64,000 nucleotides of DNA from contig NZ_JACFYF010000001.1 in assembly GCF_014050145.1 (NCBI RefSeq), forward strand, positions 124,001 through 188,000, written 5' to 3'. The position numbers and the translations under genes are program-made. The stretch comes from Vibrio marinisediminis (GTDB lineage: Bacteria > Pseudomonadota > Gammaproteobacteria > Enterobacterales > Vibrionaceae). The first letter of the stretch is position 1. Each line of letters opens with the position of its first letter. The notes under the pieces were generated by a model. That model made no database searches. It saw only the letters and a program-made list of their open reading frames with translations, and was not told where the DNA came from. Below, in pieces: positions 26,440 through 34,450 of this stretch.

Positions 26440-27588
26440 TTAGACACCTGCTAAGATTGTATATGAAATAGAATTTTCGAGATAAGCCATACCTTGGTTG
26501 GTATTCACCCCTCCAATAATTGATATGTATTGATTACTCGTTTCAGTAATTACTGGCGAACCACCTGTTGTTGCATATATATTTGTTTCTGCACCTGAAA
26601 ATCTAGCCACGATACTTTGCCTATCTTGACTCTTGATAGCCGCAAAAACACGCTGCCAAGCGTCTTTATTATCTTCTGCCCAACCGTTGACCGCTGGATG
26701 TACGTATCTAGGTGTCACCGACCAATTTAATGTAATTGGCACATCTATATAGTACTTAGCACCCATGTACGAGCTATTTACGCCATGCAATAAATATTGA
26801 GGTGCATTAGTTAAAGTTATTATCATTCCATTTTGAACTATGGCTAATAGTGCATTGCTGTATGTACTATCAAACGATGTGTCTGTTTGAAGTAACTGGT
26901 CTGGGTTGTAAGACAAACTTGATAAGTCAAACAGGTTAAAGCCAACACCTAATTCAAACCTCAAATGGTAAGTCTTTTCGGGTTCTGCAACGAACTCGCT
27001 AATAGCGCTCGACCACTTATCTAAGTCAACATCAAGCCAACCATAAAAACGAATTTTTTGATTATCTCCGATAGTCAGCTTTGTATCGTTCAAAGCAACG
27101 TTTAAGCGATTTTCACTATTCAATACTTCGGGATAAATAGGGATATTCTTTATTTTATTTTCTAGTGGTGACATGTACAGTTCAAATAGTTCTGTCTCCG
27201 TTACATACTCCCCATGCTTAAACACCACATCACCGGCTTGACCAGAAATTGCGGCTTTGAGTGTGACAATACCGCCAATGCCTTTGGCTAATGCGATCTT
27301 GGGCGTTGGGCATTCAATAACTGCTTGGTTCTGGCTATCGAGCACATCAATTCGATGCAGGTATTCATCAAAATGCGTTTCGATAGGTAGATTCAAGATA
27401 AACGTGAGCACGCCATTCTCATCGTAATAGCTGGTTTCTATCGTCGCTGTGTGAAACGAATGCAAAGCATCGCTTGCGGCATCATGGGTTAACGCGCCAA
27501 TAAGCCGATACTGGGTAACCGTATTTTTCAGCTCACTATTTAAAATCTCTATCCCGTGCGGCGTTGGGATAGCTTGTAATGCACTCAT
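26440..27588 (-). CDS. Tail fibre protein
   Basis: 382 residues. The N-terminal ~120 residues (MSALQAIPTPHGIEILNSELKNTVTQYRLIGALTHD...HTATIETSYYDENG) are the conserved baseplate-attaching region of P2/Mu-type tail-collar fibres. The rest is variable, AT-rich and ends with a beta-rich tip. The C-terminal part differs in composition, as expected for a receptor-binding tip that is exchanged between phages. It determines host range. Confidence 0.82.
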   Translation of the reverse strand: MSALQAIPTPHGIEILNSELKNTVTQYRLIGALTHDAASDALHSFHTATIETSYYDENGVLTFILNLPIETHFDEYLHRIDVLDSQNQAVIECPTPKIALAKGIGGIVTLKAAISGQAGDVVFKHGEYVTETELFELYMSPLENKIKNIPIYPEVLNSENRLNVALNDTKLTIGDNQKIRFYGWLDVDLDKWSSAISEFVAEPEKTYHLRFELGVGFNLFDLSSLSYNPDQLLQTDTSFDSTYSNALLAIVQNGMIITLTNAPQYLLHGVNSSYMGAKYYIDVPITLNWSVTPRYVHPAVNGWAEDNKDAWQRVFAAIKSQDRQSIVARFSGAETNIYATTGGSPVITETSNQYISIIGGVNTNQGMAYLENSISYTILAGV

Positions 27589-28115
27589 GCAATTTCTCCT
27601 ATCTCTAATTGCCAGCTAATGGCAGTTGAGCAAATTAGTGGGACGGTGGCGTTGAGCTCAAGAGTTGAACTCAACGTTGGCGCCATGATTAACGCCGTGT
27701 TCTGGTGAAACTCGGTGTTGCCATCAAGCGGATAAATCCACGCAAACTCTGTATGTGGCAACCGTTTTTCTTCAAAGACGGCATAAGCCTTGTCGTTGTC
27801 GTATGAGAACAAATCCACTTTGATTAGGTTTGGGGCTGTAACGTCGTCATACACTTTGCCGACACTGCCAATTTCATTGAGTAGAGCTTGATAGTCACTG
27901 AGCTGCCATCCAAACGACTGCTCACGAAACTCAGTCAGCAATGAAAGCTCAATTTCGTCATGCGTGACTTTAAAGTCTACCGCCATGCCCTTAATGGTAT
28001 TGGTTAGCTCTGGGTTATCGACTTCTTGCCAATACTCCCCTTTGGGTAGCAGAACCCTTATCGCATCAGCAAAATCACCCTCGCTGTATTCAATGATTAA
28101 GTCGGAGGTGTCCAC
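27585..28115 (-). CDS. Baseplate protein, Mu gp48-like
   Basis: 176 residues from GTG 28115. LLPKGEYWQEVDNPELTNTIKGMAVDF...EFREQSFGWQLSDYQALLNEIG is the DUF2313/Mu gp48 pattern (gpI counterpart in P2). It overlaps baseplate J by 19 bases and the fibre by four. It joins the fibre to the baseplate wedge. Confidence 0.82.
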   Translation of the reverse strand: MDTSDLIIEYSEGDFADAIRVLLPKGEYWQEVDNPELTNTIKGMAVDFKVTHDEIELSLLTEFREQSFGWQLSDYQALLNEIGSVGKVYDDVTAPNLIKVDLFSYDNDKAYAVFEEKRLPHTEFAWIYPLDGNTEFHQNTALIMAPTLSSTLELNATVPLICSTAISWQLEIGEIA

Positions 28116-29152
28116 GTGATAGCTCCCAATACATGAATTTGATTTTTGTTGATGATCACTTCTTCAATTGGATGACGAACGATAAAGTTGCTCGTCACGG
28201 CTGAGATAGTGAGCACGATTTCAGTTGGCGTAATGGACTCAGGAACGCGAGTATTACTATCGACCTTATGAACTTTACCCATCTTGTTTTTAATCAGTGT
28301 GTCTAATGCAATACGCACGTCATCACGGACAGATTGGTCTTCTATGCCTTGAATCTCCACAGCGAACGGGACTTGCTCAGGCAACAAAGCTCGAGGGTGA
28401 CACCCAGCCAGACGATTGTTTTCAAAGGTTTCTTGAACTAGGTTAATCACTTCATTCGTTAGTGCTGGATTGCTTTGTCGTGACCCAATATAAACTTCAA
28501 CCATCCCACGTTCCGGTGTGTTATCTAATGTCCAAGCAAAGTCCACATCGGCGTGAGCCGATACTGCCCAGGCGTGGTAGTCTTCTGCCTTGCCGACTAA
28601 TTCATTCTTTTCAAAAGCGACGATAACGCGAGCTCGCCAATGATCTAATGCTTCAATGTCGGCGCCACCTTCAACACCAAGGCTTCGCACGTTATTTGGA
28701 TTAATCCCATTTAACCCTTCAGCGAGTTTTAATAGGCTGCCCACTGGCAAATTACTTGAGGTACCAGAAGCAAGCGCCACCACGCCGACCGGAACATTGC
28801 TGTATTGTTCTTTGATGGTTTCATACTCATTACCAGCGTTATCAGTGAGTAATCTGCCTTTTGGAATAACGACCACGCCACCCAGCTGTTCAAACTCAAC
28901 GGGACCCGTTGCAAAGGTTGGCAGCAACCTCGGTGTTTTGTGCCGGTTAGCATGAAGATAAAGCCAAGACTCTGAGCACGTTTCAGGGTGAAGCTCTCGA
29001 AACAGCAAATCTTGATATCCATACTGCCCGTAACTCACGCCCGCAATGGCACAAGCAATCGCATCGATTGCAGGGGTGTTTTGACCTGTTTTCGCAATCA
29101 AGGTGGATTTCGCGCGATCGATTAACTCTTGTAGGCTGCGTTGCGTGCTCAT
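28097..29152 (-). CDS. Baseplate protein J (Mu gp47-like)
   Basis: 351 residues, normal size for the baseplate J family. LQELIDRAKSTLIAKTG, YLHANRHKTPRLLP, GGVVVIPKGRLLTDNAGNEYET and the C-terminal PTEIVLTISAVTSNF are characteristic. It forms the baseplate wedge. It overlaps gp46 by four bases (ATGA type) in the leftward operon. Confidence 0.92.
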   Translation of the reverse strand: MSTQRSLQELIDRAKSTLIAKTGQNTPAIDAIACAIAGVSYGQYGYQDLLFRELHPETCSESWLYLHANRHKTPRLLPTFATGPVEFEQLGGVVVIPKGRLLTDNAGNEYETIKEQYSNVPVGVVALASGTSSNLPVGSLLKLAEGLNGINPNNVRSLGVEGGADIEALDHWRARVIVAFEKNELVGKAEDYHAWAVSAHADVDFAWTLDNTPERGMVEVYIGSRQSNPALTNEVINLVQETFENNRLAGCHPRALLPEQVPFAVEIQGIEDQSVRDDVRIALDTLIKNKMGKVHKVDSNTRVPESITPTEIVLTISAVTSNFIVRHPIEEVIINKNQIHVLGAITWTPPT

Positions 29153-29535
29153 AGCGGTACCTTAAATTTTTCGCCATCGACCAATGTGATGGTGACCGAA
29201 CGCCCCATTTGGTTGGGCTTTTCCTCCCACACAGAAACCTCGATGGACTTGGCGTATCCCTTCTTGATTAACCAACTCAATGCTTCTTCGTAAAACCGTT
29301 TAGCCAGGCTCAAGGTTTGCTCGGTGAGCTTTTCTCGTTTTAGCGTCCAATCTCGTGAACCAACGATGGATAAGAGATCATTACTCCAAGTGCCGCCACG
29401 CTCATTCTTGCTCATGCGTGAACGGTCGTTTTGAGTTGACTCGCCGTGGTTATAAATGCTCTGGAGTACCGCGTGTGTCATGCCGTCTTTTTGGCTAATT
29501 GGCGATGTCAAAGCGTTTAACTTAAAGTGTTTCAA
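29149..29535 (-). CDS. Baseplate wedge protein, Mu gp46/P2 W-like
   Basis: About 128 residues from TTG 29535, which has GAAGGAG eight bases before it and overlaps the gp45 stop; the longer frame begins with another TTG at 29562 that has no ribosome site. MTHAVLQSIYNHGESTQNDRSRMSKNERGGTWSNDLL is the conserved gp46 motif. It is a gp25-like wedge subunit. Confidence 0.83.
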   Translation of the reverse strand: MKHFKLNALTSPISQKDGMTHAVLQSIYNHGESTQNDRSRMSKNERGGTWSNDLLSIVGSRDWTLKREKLTEQTLSLAKRFYEEALSWLIKKGYAKSIEVSVWEEKPNQMGRSVTITLVDGEKFKVPL

Positions 29536-30029
29536 TTGACTGGCTCCTTCGACAATCCGCAATTACATGGGTGCTTATGAGTTTCAACGACAATGCCGCC
29601 GAACTCACCAGAGCCACCCGTTGCTCTTCCTGTGATATCTACATCACCAGTGAACTTCGCTAAAGGCGTATCAAACTCAATTTTGCTAGGTGCCTTGATT
29701 TTGATGCCTTCCTCGGTGAAGTGAACGAGATTGCCCTTGTTGTCGAGTATGGCGACTTCACCCGGCTCTAAATCGATTTGATAGCGCTCATCTTCAACGT
29801 TGACGGTAAAACCACGCGCCGTCACGCCGCCAAGAAAGAGGTTATAGGTTTTCGCACCAACCAAAGGGCGACTCATAAAGCCGTAGTTATGCACGCGCTT
29901 AATTCGATCGTTGGTTCGCCCTGTTGCGGTTTTGATTTGCAGAACGCTCGTTGTTGCACCTGTCACCGTTCCCGTACCAATCACGTTTTTGATTCGAGCC
30001 ATGAGCCTTTGCAGCATCTCTTTACGCAT
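29532..30029 (-). CDS. Baseplate spike protein, Mu gp45-like
   Basis: About 165 residues from ATG 30029 (AAGGAG seven bases before), rather than 30062. ARIKNVIGTGTVTGATTSVLQIKTATGRTNDRIKRVHNYGFMSRPLVGA is the Mu gp45 OB-fold, then a beta-helix, DLEPGEVAILDNKGNLVHFTEEG. The C-terminus VETHKHPCNCG carries an HxH that in this family binds the iron ion of the membrane-piercing tip. Confidence 0.87.
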   Translation of the reverse strand: MRKEMLQRLMARIKNVIGTGTVTGATTSVLQIKTATGRTNDRIKRVHNYGFMSRPLVGAKTYNLFLGGVTARGFTVNVEDERYQIDLEPGEVAILDNKGNLVHFTEEGIKIKAPSKIEFDTPLAKFTGDVDITGRATGGSGEFGGIVVETHKHPCNCGLSKEPVN

Positions 30030-30960
30030 AGCTTTGCTCCTTAAACGGGCGAAACAACTCAACAGAGGTACTGGCAGAGCTTTCAGATACCGATAGACCT
30101 AAAGCTTTAATCACCAGCATTTCATTGAAGCCCTGCTCTTTATCGCTGACTCGAATTACTCGGTTTAATCCATCAATGGCAAGCTCTTGGAATATGTCAG
30201 AGATATTGGTTGATACCGTTAAGCTCTCAGCGATAGCAAGATCACGCTCATACTGAGCTCGAGACAAACAAGCCTCGGCACTTTGCAATTGGTCGCAGAT
30301 GATCACCATCGTTCTGGCTTTGTTAATGCCAGGCATCTTGATAGTTGCGCTGGCATCATCCCAAGCACCTTGCACTTCAATGTGATGAAACTGCTTATTG
30401 AACGTGCGGGTGATATCGAGTGATTCAACGTTACTGTCGGTTGATAACCCAATCCCATGCACCGTGGCATGAGCGGTATTTTCGATGGTTAACACGCCGT
30501 TTCTCTCAATCAACATAAAGCCTTGCTCTCGGATCACTTGAGCGACGTTTTCAACCGGTGACTCTGCATTGATTTGAAACTCAGGGATGAGCGGCATCGA
30601 GCCCACTAGGCTTTTCACGCTCAGCCCAAAGGGTTTGGCTAAAGAACGAAGCAGCTTCTCAACGTTTTGGTCATACAACGCATCCATAGTGATGCGAGAA
30701 TCAATCATGTTGGCACTTCTTGAACGCCCGGTAATGGTGAGCTCTTTGGCACTGGTTGCCGTGCCGCTATCGACCTGATCAACTTGCCCAGTAAGAATGA
30801 CTCTTTCATCCAGTCGAAATTCAACGGGCAATGGGCTTTCTATTCTCATCGGTGGAATTTTGCAGCTAAAGGTGTGCGCCAATTGCTCTACCGAGTATTT
30901 CAGATCAGCTTGATAGAAAGGATACGGGTTACCGCTAATTAGCATAGTTAGCTTTTGCAT
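30022..30960 (-). CDS. Baseplate hub protein, Mu gp44 (gpP)-like
   Basis: 312 residues: AHTFSCKIPPMRIESPLPVEFRLDERVILTGQVDQVDSGTATSAKELTITGRSRSANMIDSRI is typical of the tail hub (P2 gpD/Mu gp44 fold). It forms the hub under the tube. It starts on the last base of the upstream gene's stop, so translation is coupled. Confidence 0.85.
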   Translation of the reverse strand: MQKLTMLISGNPYPFYQADLKYSVEQLAHTFSCKIPPMRIESPLPVEFRLDERVILTGQVDQVDSGTATSAKELTITGRSRSANMIDSRITMDALYDQNVEKLLRSLAKPFGLSVKSLVGSMPLIPEFQINAESPVENVAQVIREQGFMLIERNGVLTIENTAHATVHGIGLSTDSNVESLDITRTFNKQFHHIEVQGAWDDASATIKMPGINKARTMVIICDQLQSAEACLSRAQYERDLAIAESLTVSTNISDIFQELAIDGLNRVIRVSDKEQGFNEMLVIKALGLSVSESSASTSVELFRPFKEQSYA

Positions 30961-32147
30961 TAGGCATCCCTCACGGCAATGTCACCACGCATGAATAAAG
31001 GGTGCTGGAGTGTGTTAATCGCTGTCACCACTTTTTCTTTTGTGTACTCATCATGAGCAACGACTAGCGCAGGCTTAAAGCGTGGTGCTTGCAACGTTCG
31101 GTGCGGCGTTCTTCCCGCAACCACTTTGTCATGCTGCTTTTGCACATTGCTTTTCAACACGACCAGGGAATCAAATAGCGCCATGCTTTCCATGGTAGAA
31201 ACACTGGTCACATCATTAATGCGCTCATCAACACCATTCACCAAAGCAGCTAAATCACTTTGGATAATGGCAGGCTGTTTGGTTGTTGTGGTGACATCAA
31301 AACGCTCTTCCTTCTCCAGCTCGGTAATATCCTTACTCACTTTCACCGCCGCAGTGACCATTTGAACGTTGTGGTGGTTCGAGGTTGGTTTGTCCTTCAC
31401 TTGCCCTAACAACAATGTTTGAGCATTACGTGAATTATCGACCGCCTCACTTGCAGAGCTGGGCTCGGATTGAACACCATCAGAAACCGAATCCACGGCG
31501 CTGCTGAATAAGTTGGCGAACTCTTCAGGTTGATTACTCAGGCTGCTGACTGCCGAGAACGCTTCATTGATTGCATGGTTGATGCTTTGCAGTGAATCAT
31601 CAGCCAGGTTGAGTCGGCTAGTGATATCGACCAGCACATTCAATGCCTGGCTAAAGTCGCTTTGAGTTTGATTGATGCTCGCAACGTCCATTGCTTGCAC
31701 GTCTAGGCTGAATGATTTAGCTGAAAGTTGTTCCACGATACTGGCTTGTTCTTTAGAGCGAACAACAGTGGGCGCCGCAATAGTTGGCGTAACACCGGCA
31801 CGTAAAAACGTTAGACTTAAAACCACCACGCCGCGCTTGGTGCTAATGCTCTGCGAGAAGGTTTCATAAACGAGTGGTAACTCACCAAGCCATGGGTGCT
31901 CAAGCTCTCCTTCTGGTGACTCTTCCAAGTTACTGATACATGCATTGGAATCAGCCAGGGAAGTGGCACCAACAAAGATAACCTCAAGATTTACATTCCT
32001 TGCCTTGCTACCCATCACTTTAATGTGCGGCAAATCTGCGTATGGGATTTCACTTACGTGCAGGCGCTTGCCACCATCAATGGCAGTAGAAAGGATATTG
32101 AGCTTATGCCCATTCCATCGACCGTGCTCGTATTGTCGTTCCCACAT
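30960..32147 (-). CDS. Mu gpN-like tail/DNA circularisation protein
   Basis: 395 residues. The N-terminal ~100 residues, MWERQYEHGRWNGHKLNIL...LPHIKVMGSKARNVNLEVIFVG...HPWLGELPLVYETFSQSISTKRG, match the DNA_circ_N / Mu gp43 domain. The rest is helical and low in complexity. It is the first gene of the leftward baseplate-fibre operon. In Mu this gene directly follows the tape measure; here it is 18 kb away from it. Confidence 0.85.
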   Translation of the reverse strand: MWERQYEHGRWNGHKLNILSTAIDGGKRLHVSEIPYADLPHIKVMGSKARNVNLEVIFVGATSLADSNACISNLEESPEGELEHPWLGELPLVYETFSQSISTKRGVVVLSLTFLRAGVTPTIAAPTVVRSKEQASIVEQLSAKSFSLDVQAMDVASINQTQSDFSQALNVLVDITSRLNLADDSLQSINHAINEAFSAVSSLSNQPEEFANLFSSAVDSVSDGVQSEPSSASEAVDNSRNAQTLLLGQVKDKPTSNHHNVQMVTAAVKVSKDITELEKEERFDVTTTTKQPAIIQSDLAALVNGVDERINDVTSVSTMESMALFDSLVVLKSNVQKQHDKVVAGRTPHRTLQAPRFKPALVVAHDEYTKEKVVTAINTLQHPLFMRGDIAVRDA

Positions 32148-32505
32148 CAGATAAAAATCTCTTCGTGACGGTGAAGAATGGCGTAATTGGCAGGATTAGA
32201 AATTTAAGTGGCGGGTATAGGCTCTCGGGCTCGCGTCGGCTCACCCCTCCCTCCGCACCAAAATTCAGCACTACAATTTCGCGCATCCAAAGGTGTATTT
32301 AAATTTGGTAGGGATATTTGACCACAGCCCTTATGGGAACTGAATCAAGGGCTGTTTTAGAATAGGGATTTAGAGATCCTTCGAGATCGTTTTTGTGCGT
32401 TTTTATTGCAAATCTGATCCCTTAGATTTGTTAATACAACAAATGGCAATCGAAATTGAAATATGCATAATAAAAACAATTGCATATATCTCATGAGGGA
32501 ATCAC
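32148..32505. other. Non-coding gap between the baseplate operon and the 32506 gene
   Basis: About 360 bases between divergent genes. It must hold the late promoter of the baseplate operon, but no TGT-N12-ACA Ogr site was found. Nothing else recognisable; the right half is AT-rich with the 32506 gene, including an ATGCATAAT / ATTGCAT imperfect inverted repeat near 32463-32485. Confidence 0.5.
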
Positions 32506-32988
32506 GTGACTTTTTCAAAATTTTTAACCAAGACAAGTATGGAGAATTGGAGTTCAGACAACCACAAATTCATAACATTTTGGAACGAAGTACGAGGTAA
32601 AGAGGATAAAATAAAAAAGTTGATGGAAGACGAATTCAATAAGCAGGATGTCTTTCGTAAAGCGATTAAAGATTCTCTCGGAACTGAATACTCCGATCAG
32701 AAAGCGAACGCTGAATGCTGGGTTCTCATTTTGAAGCAAAAGTATACGATAATGGACGCTTGGTCTTTTATGTTCAACGCCATGATAGCAATATTTGGTA
32801 TTGCTGTGACCGCATTTACAATCTTATCCATATATTTTGATAAGGACCGACCAATTCTATTGCTAAGTTTTTTTATCATATTTGCTATTTTCCTTTTAGT
32901 AGCCAAGTTTGGTGTAGATAAGCGCTCTAGCTGGTACAAACAACTCTCATTTTATTTAGATTCCATCGCAAAGGTTGAAAACTTATAA
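32506..32988 (+). CDS. Two-helix membrane protein of unknown function (SLATT-like layout), prophage cargo
   Basis: 160 residues from GTG 32506 with GAGGGA five bases before it. A charged, helical N-terminal ~80 residues is followed by two membrane helices (about 88-110 and 116-134) and a short C-terminal tail. This layout is like the SLATT domain proteins thought to be effectors of defence systems, but I cannot match motifs. It stands alone between the late operon and the ogr region, against the direction of the late genes, and is AT-rich: a probable moron, perhaps for superinfection exclusion. Confidence 0.7.
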   Translation: MTFSKFLTKTSMENWSSDNHKFITFWNEVRGKEDKIKKLMEDEFNKQDVFRKAIKDSLGTEYSDQKANAECWVLILKQKYTIMDAWSFMFNAMIAIFGIAVTAFTILSIYFDKDRPILLLSFFIIFAIFLLVAKFGVDKRSSWYKQLSFYLDSIAKVENL

Positions 32989-33001
32989 ATTAAGAATAAC
33001 T

Positions 33002-33031
33002 AGTATAGAGCTAAAATCTGAGCTCTATACT
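33002..33031. terminator. Hairpin at the end of the 32506 gene
   Basis: AGTATAGAGCT / AGCTCTATACT, an 11-bp stem with an eight-base loop, 14 bases after the 32506 stop. No strong T-run. It overlaps the end of the ogr pseudogene coming from the other side. Confidence 0.5.
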
Positions 33032-33291
33032 GATCTTATCTCAGCGTTAAGCATTTCAATCTGAACAATATCGTCCTTGCTTAGTTCCGGCTGCAGTTCT
33101 GGACTTGCTTCTTCGCCATTTAGCTCGATAATGCGGTGAACAGGCGTATAGGTTACAAACACAGTTCCACAATTTAGGTTTAAACACTGGCAATAGGCTT
33201 CACGTGTTTTTTGGTCATCACTCTTGATGTAGCGATTCAAGATTCGCTTTCGCACTTAGGGCAAGCAATCAAAACTTGATTCTTCTTTCAA
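33025..33291 (-). pseudogene. Broken second copy of ogr
   Basis: Read on the minus strand, it follows the intact ogr at 33820-34086: CPKCESES matches the first zinc knuckle, but the codon for Arg is now TGA (CGA to TGA), the start codon region reads TTTTGATT in place of ATG, and one base is lost in ACCAAAGAAACACG. The second half (YCQCLNLNCGTVFVTYTPVHRII) is intact in frame to 33025. It has diverged from ogr at the C-terminus. It is probably a duplicated or recombined late activator that decayed. Confidence 0.85.
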
Positions 33292-33399
33292 ACAAAATGC
33301 GATGCAAATCTCTTGTTCATAATTTGAGCACGATTTCAATTGACAAGTCATCCCAACTGTATAACTCTCTCACTATACATCCGAGCCGCTAGTTCGGAA

Positions 33400-33474
33400 C
33401 ACCAATACAAGCCACTTGTTGGCACACTAATACACGCCACTCGCTGGCTCACCAATACACGCCACTCGCTGGCT
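33400..33474. repeat. Three tandem copies of a 25-bp repeat
   Basis: Units start at 33400, 33425 and 33450. The last two differ at one position (CACTAATACACG... and CACCAATACACG...), the first is more diverged. A start of a fourth unit (CATTAAC) follows. It lies between the two ogr copies. Without spacers it is not a CRISPR array. Regularly spaced repeats of about two helix turns could be protein-binding iterons or simply slippage products. Confidence 0.85.
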
Positions 33475-33597
33475 CATTAACCGCTACCCTTTCTAGGGAA
33501 TCGAAGTGCCAGTCTTCGACCATTAATCATATTATTTTTCGTACTTGATCTATCCGGTGAGCTTACTGGCTTAAAAGCACACCCAAGAGGATTAGGT

Positions 33598-33786
33598 ATG
33601 CATAATCGATACAAAGAATCTGATAACCATCTTGTGGAAGCTGCAAAATATCAAACTGGTAAAGTTTACTTGACATCAGTCTTAGTTACCGATGTAGGTA
33701 AGACGCTGAGATTATTAGCTTTTACATTATTAGTACACTCACTTGGAGTAGAAAAATTTTTATCCATTTTTCAACTAATAAGATAA
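33598..33786 (+). CDS. Possible small protein
   Basis: A 62-codon frame, ATG preceded by AAGAGG with eight bases spacing. The C-terminal half is hydrophobic (TLRLLAFTLLVHSLGVEKFLSIF), so it might be a small membrane protein. I recognise no family. It sits between the tandem repeat and ogr, on the opposite strand. Composition does not exclude a chance frame. Confidence 0.35.
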   Translation: MHNRYKESDNHLVEAAKYQTGKVYLTSVLVTDVGKTLRLLAFTLLVHSLGVEKFLSIFQLIR

Positions 33787-33819
33787 GGAACATCTAACCA
33801 CACATTGAATCAAACAGCC

Positions 33820-34086
33820 TTATTTAGTTAATGGATCAAAATGCTCCGCTGCTGTCTGAAAAAAATCCATTTGGCTGAGGTCGCCCTTACACAATTCGGG
33901 TTGCAACTCTGGGTTTGGTTTATCGCCGTTTGGTTCAATGATTCGGTGAACAGAGGTATAGGTTACAAACACCGCTCCACAGTTTAGGTTTAAACACTGG
34001 CAGTAGGCTTCACGTGTTTCTTTGGTCATCGCTCTTGATGTAGCGATTCGAGATTTGCTTTCGCACTTAGGGCAAGTAATCAACAT
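33820..34086 (-). CDS. ogr: Late gene activator, Ogr/Delta family
   Basis: 88 residues from ATG 34086 (GAGGAAGAG before it; the longer frame begins with a TTG). The four zinc ligands are CPKC at the N-terminus and CQCLNLNC after ~25 residues, with SKSRIATSR and GAVFVTYTSVHRII as in the P2 Ogr family. Ogr binds TGT-N12-ACA sites and recruits RNA polymerase to late promoters. It stands 48 bases behind orf73, and a LexA box stands before orf73, so late activation is probably SOS-linked in this phage. Confidence 0.93.
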   Translation of the reverse strand: MLITCPKCESKSRIATSRAMTKETREAYCQCLNLNCGAVFVTYTSVHRIIEPNGDKPNPELQPELCKGDLSQMDFFQTAAEHFDPLTK

Positions 34087-34134
34087 TCGACTCTTCCTCA
34101 AACATAATGTGAGTCCAAGCCCCTAGTGCTGAGG

Positions 34135-34356
34135 CTAAGACATCTTAAACATTGGACTATCTGTTTCAGCTGCCATCTCAATGATGGACTGAATCGCCTC
34201 TACCTTTTCCGCATCCAGTTTTCCCTGGTTATCAGCGATGACTAATCCCATTAGATAAACGCCAACTTGAGCACGGTTCTCACCAGTGGTGTTTAGCGCA
34301 ATACCTTCAATAATCAGCTCTAGAGCTTGCTGAAAAAGCTGGTTTTTCTCTGCCAT
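34135..34356 (-). CDS. Small protein (orf73) under a LexA box, upstream of ogr
   Basis: 73 residues from ATG 34356 with AAGGG eight bases before it. Mostly helical and acidic: FQQALELIIEGIALNTTGENRAQVGVYLMGLVIADNQGKLDAEKVEAIQSIIEMAAETD. No family recognised. A strong LexA box lies 34 bases upstream. Since the CI here is of the 186 type, which is not cleaved by RecA, an SOS-induced antirepressor is needed and this is a candidate by position, though it does not resemble 186 Tum. It could instead simply be a leader gene for ogr. Confidence 0.8.
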   Translation of the reverse strand: MAEKNQLFQQALELIIEGIALNTTGENRAQVGVYLMGLVIADNQGKLDAEKVEAIQSIIEMAAETDSPMFKMS

Positions 34357-34389
34357 ATCAATACCCTTACCATGAACAATGAAAATATA

Positions 34390-34405
34390 CTGTATATCCA
34401 TACAG
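34390..34405. promoter_or_regulatory. LexA (SOS) box before orf73-ogr
   Basis: TACTGTATATCCATACAG: CTGT-N8-ACAG with all eight core bases exact and an AT-rich spacer, near the E. coli LexA consensus. It stands between the end of the replication gene and the orf73 start, so it should repress the orf73-ogr unit until DNA damage. Confidence 0.85.
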
Positions 34406-34450
34406 GTTTCTAGCTCGTATTCTCTTGATATCGATATCTGAGATATCTAT

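Noticed and set aside
32104-32286. Small minus-strand frame before the circularisation protein
   Set aside because: It overlaps the start of the 30960-32147 gene in another frame and has no start context; probably chance in the leader.
33400-33474. CRISPR-like repeats
   Set aside because: The three 25-bp units are directly adjacent without spacers, and no cas gene is near; it is a simple tandem repeat.
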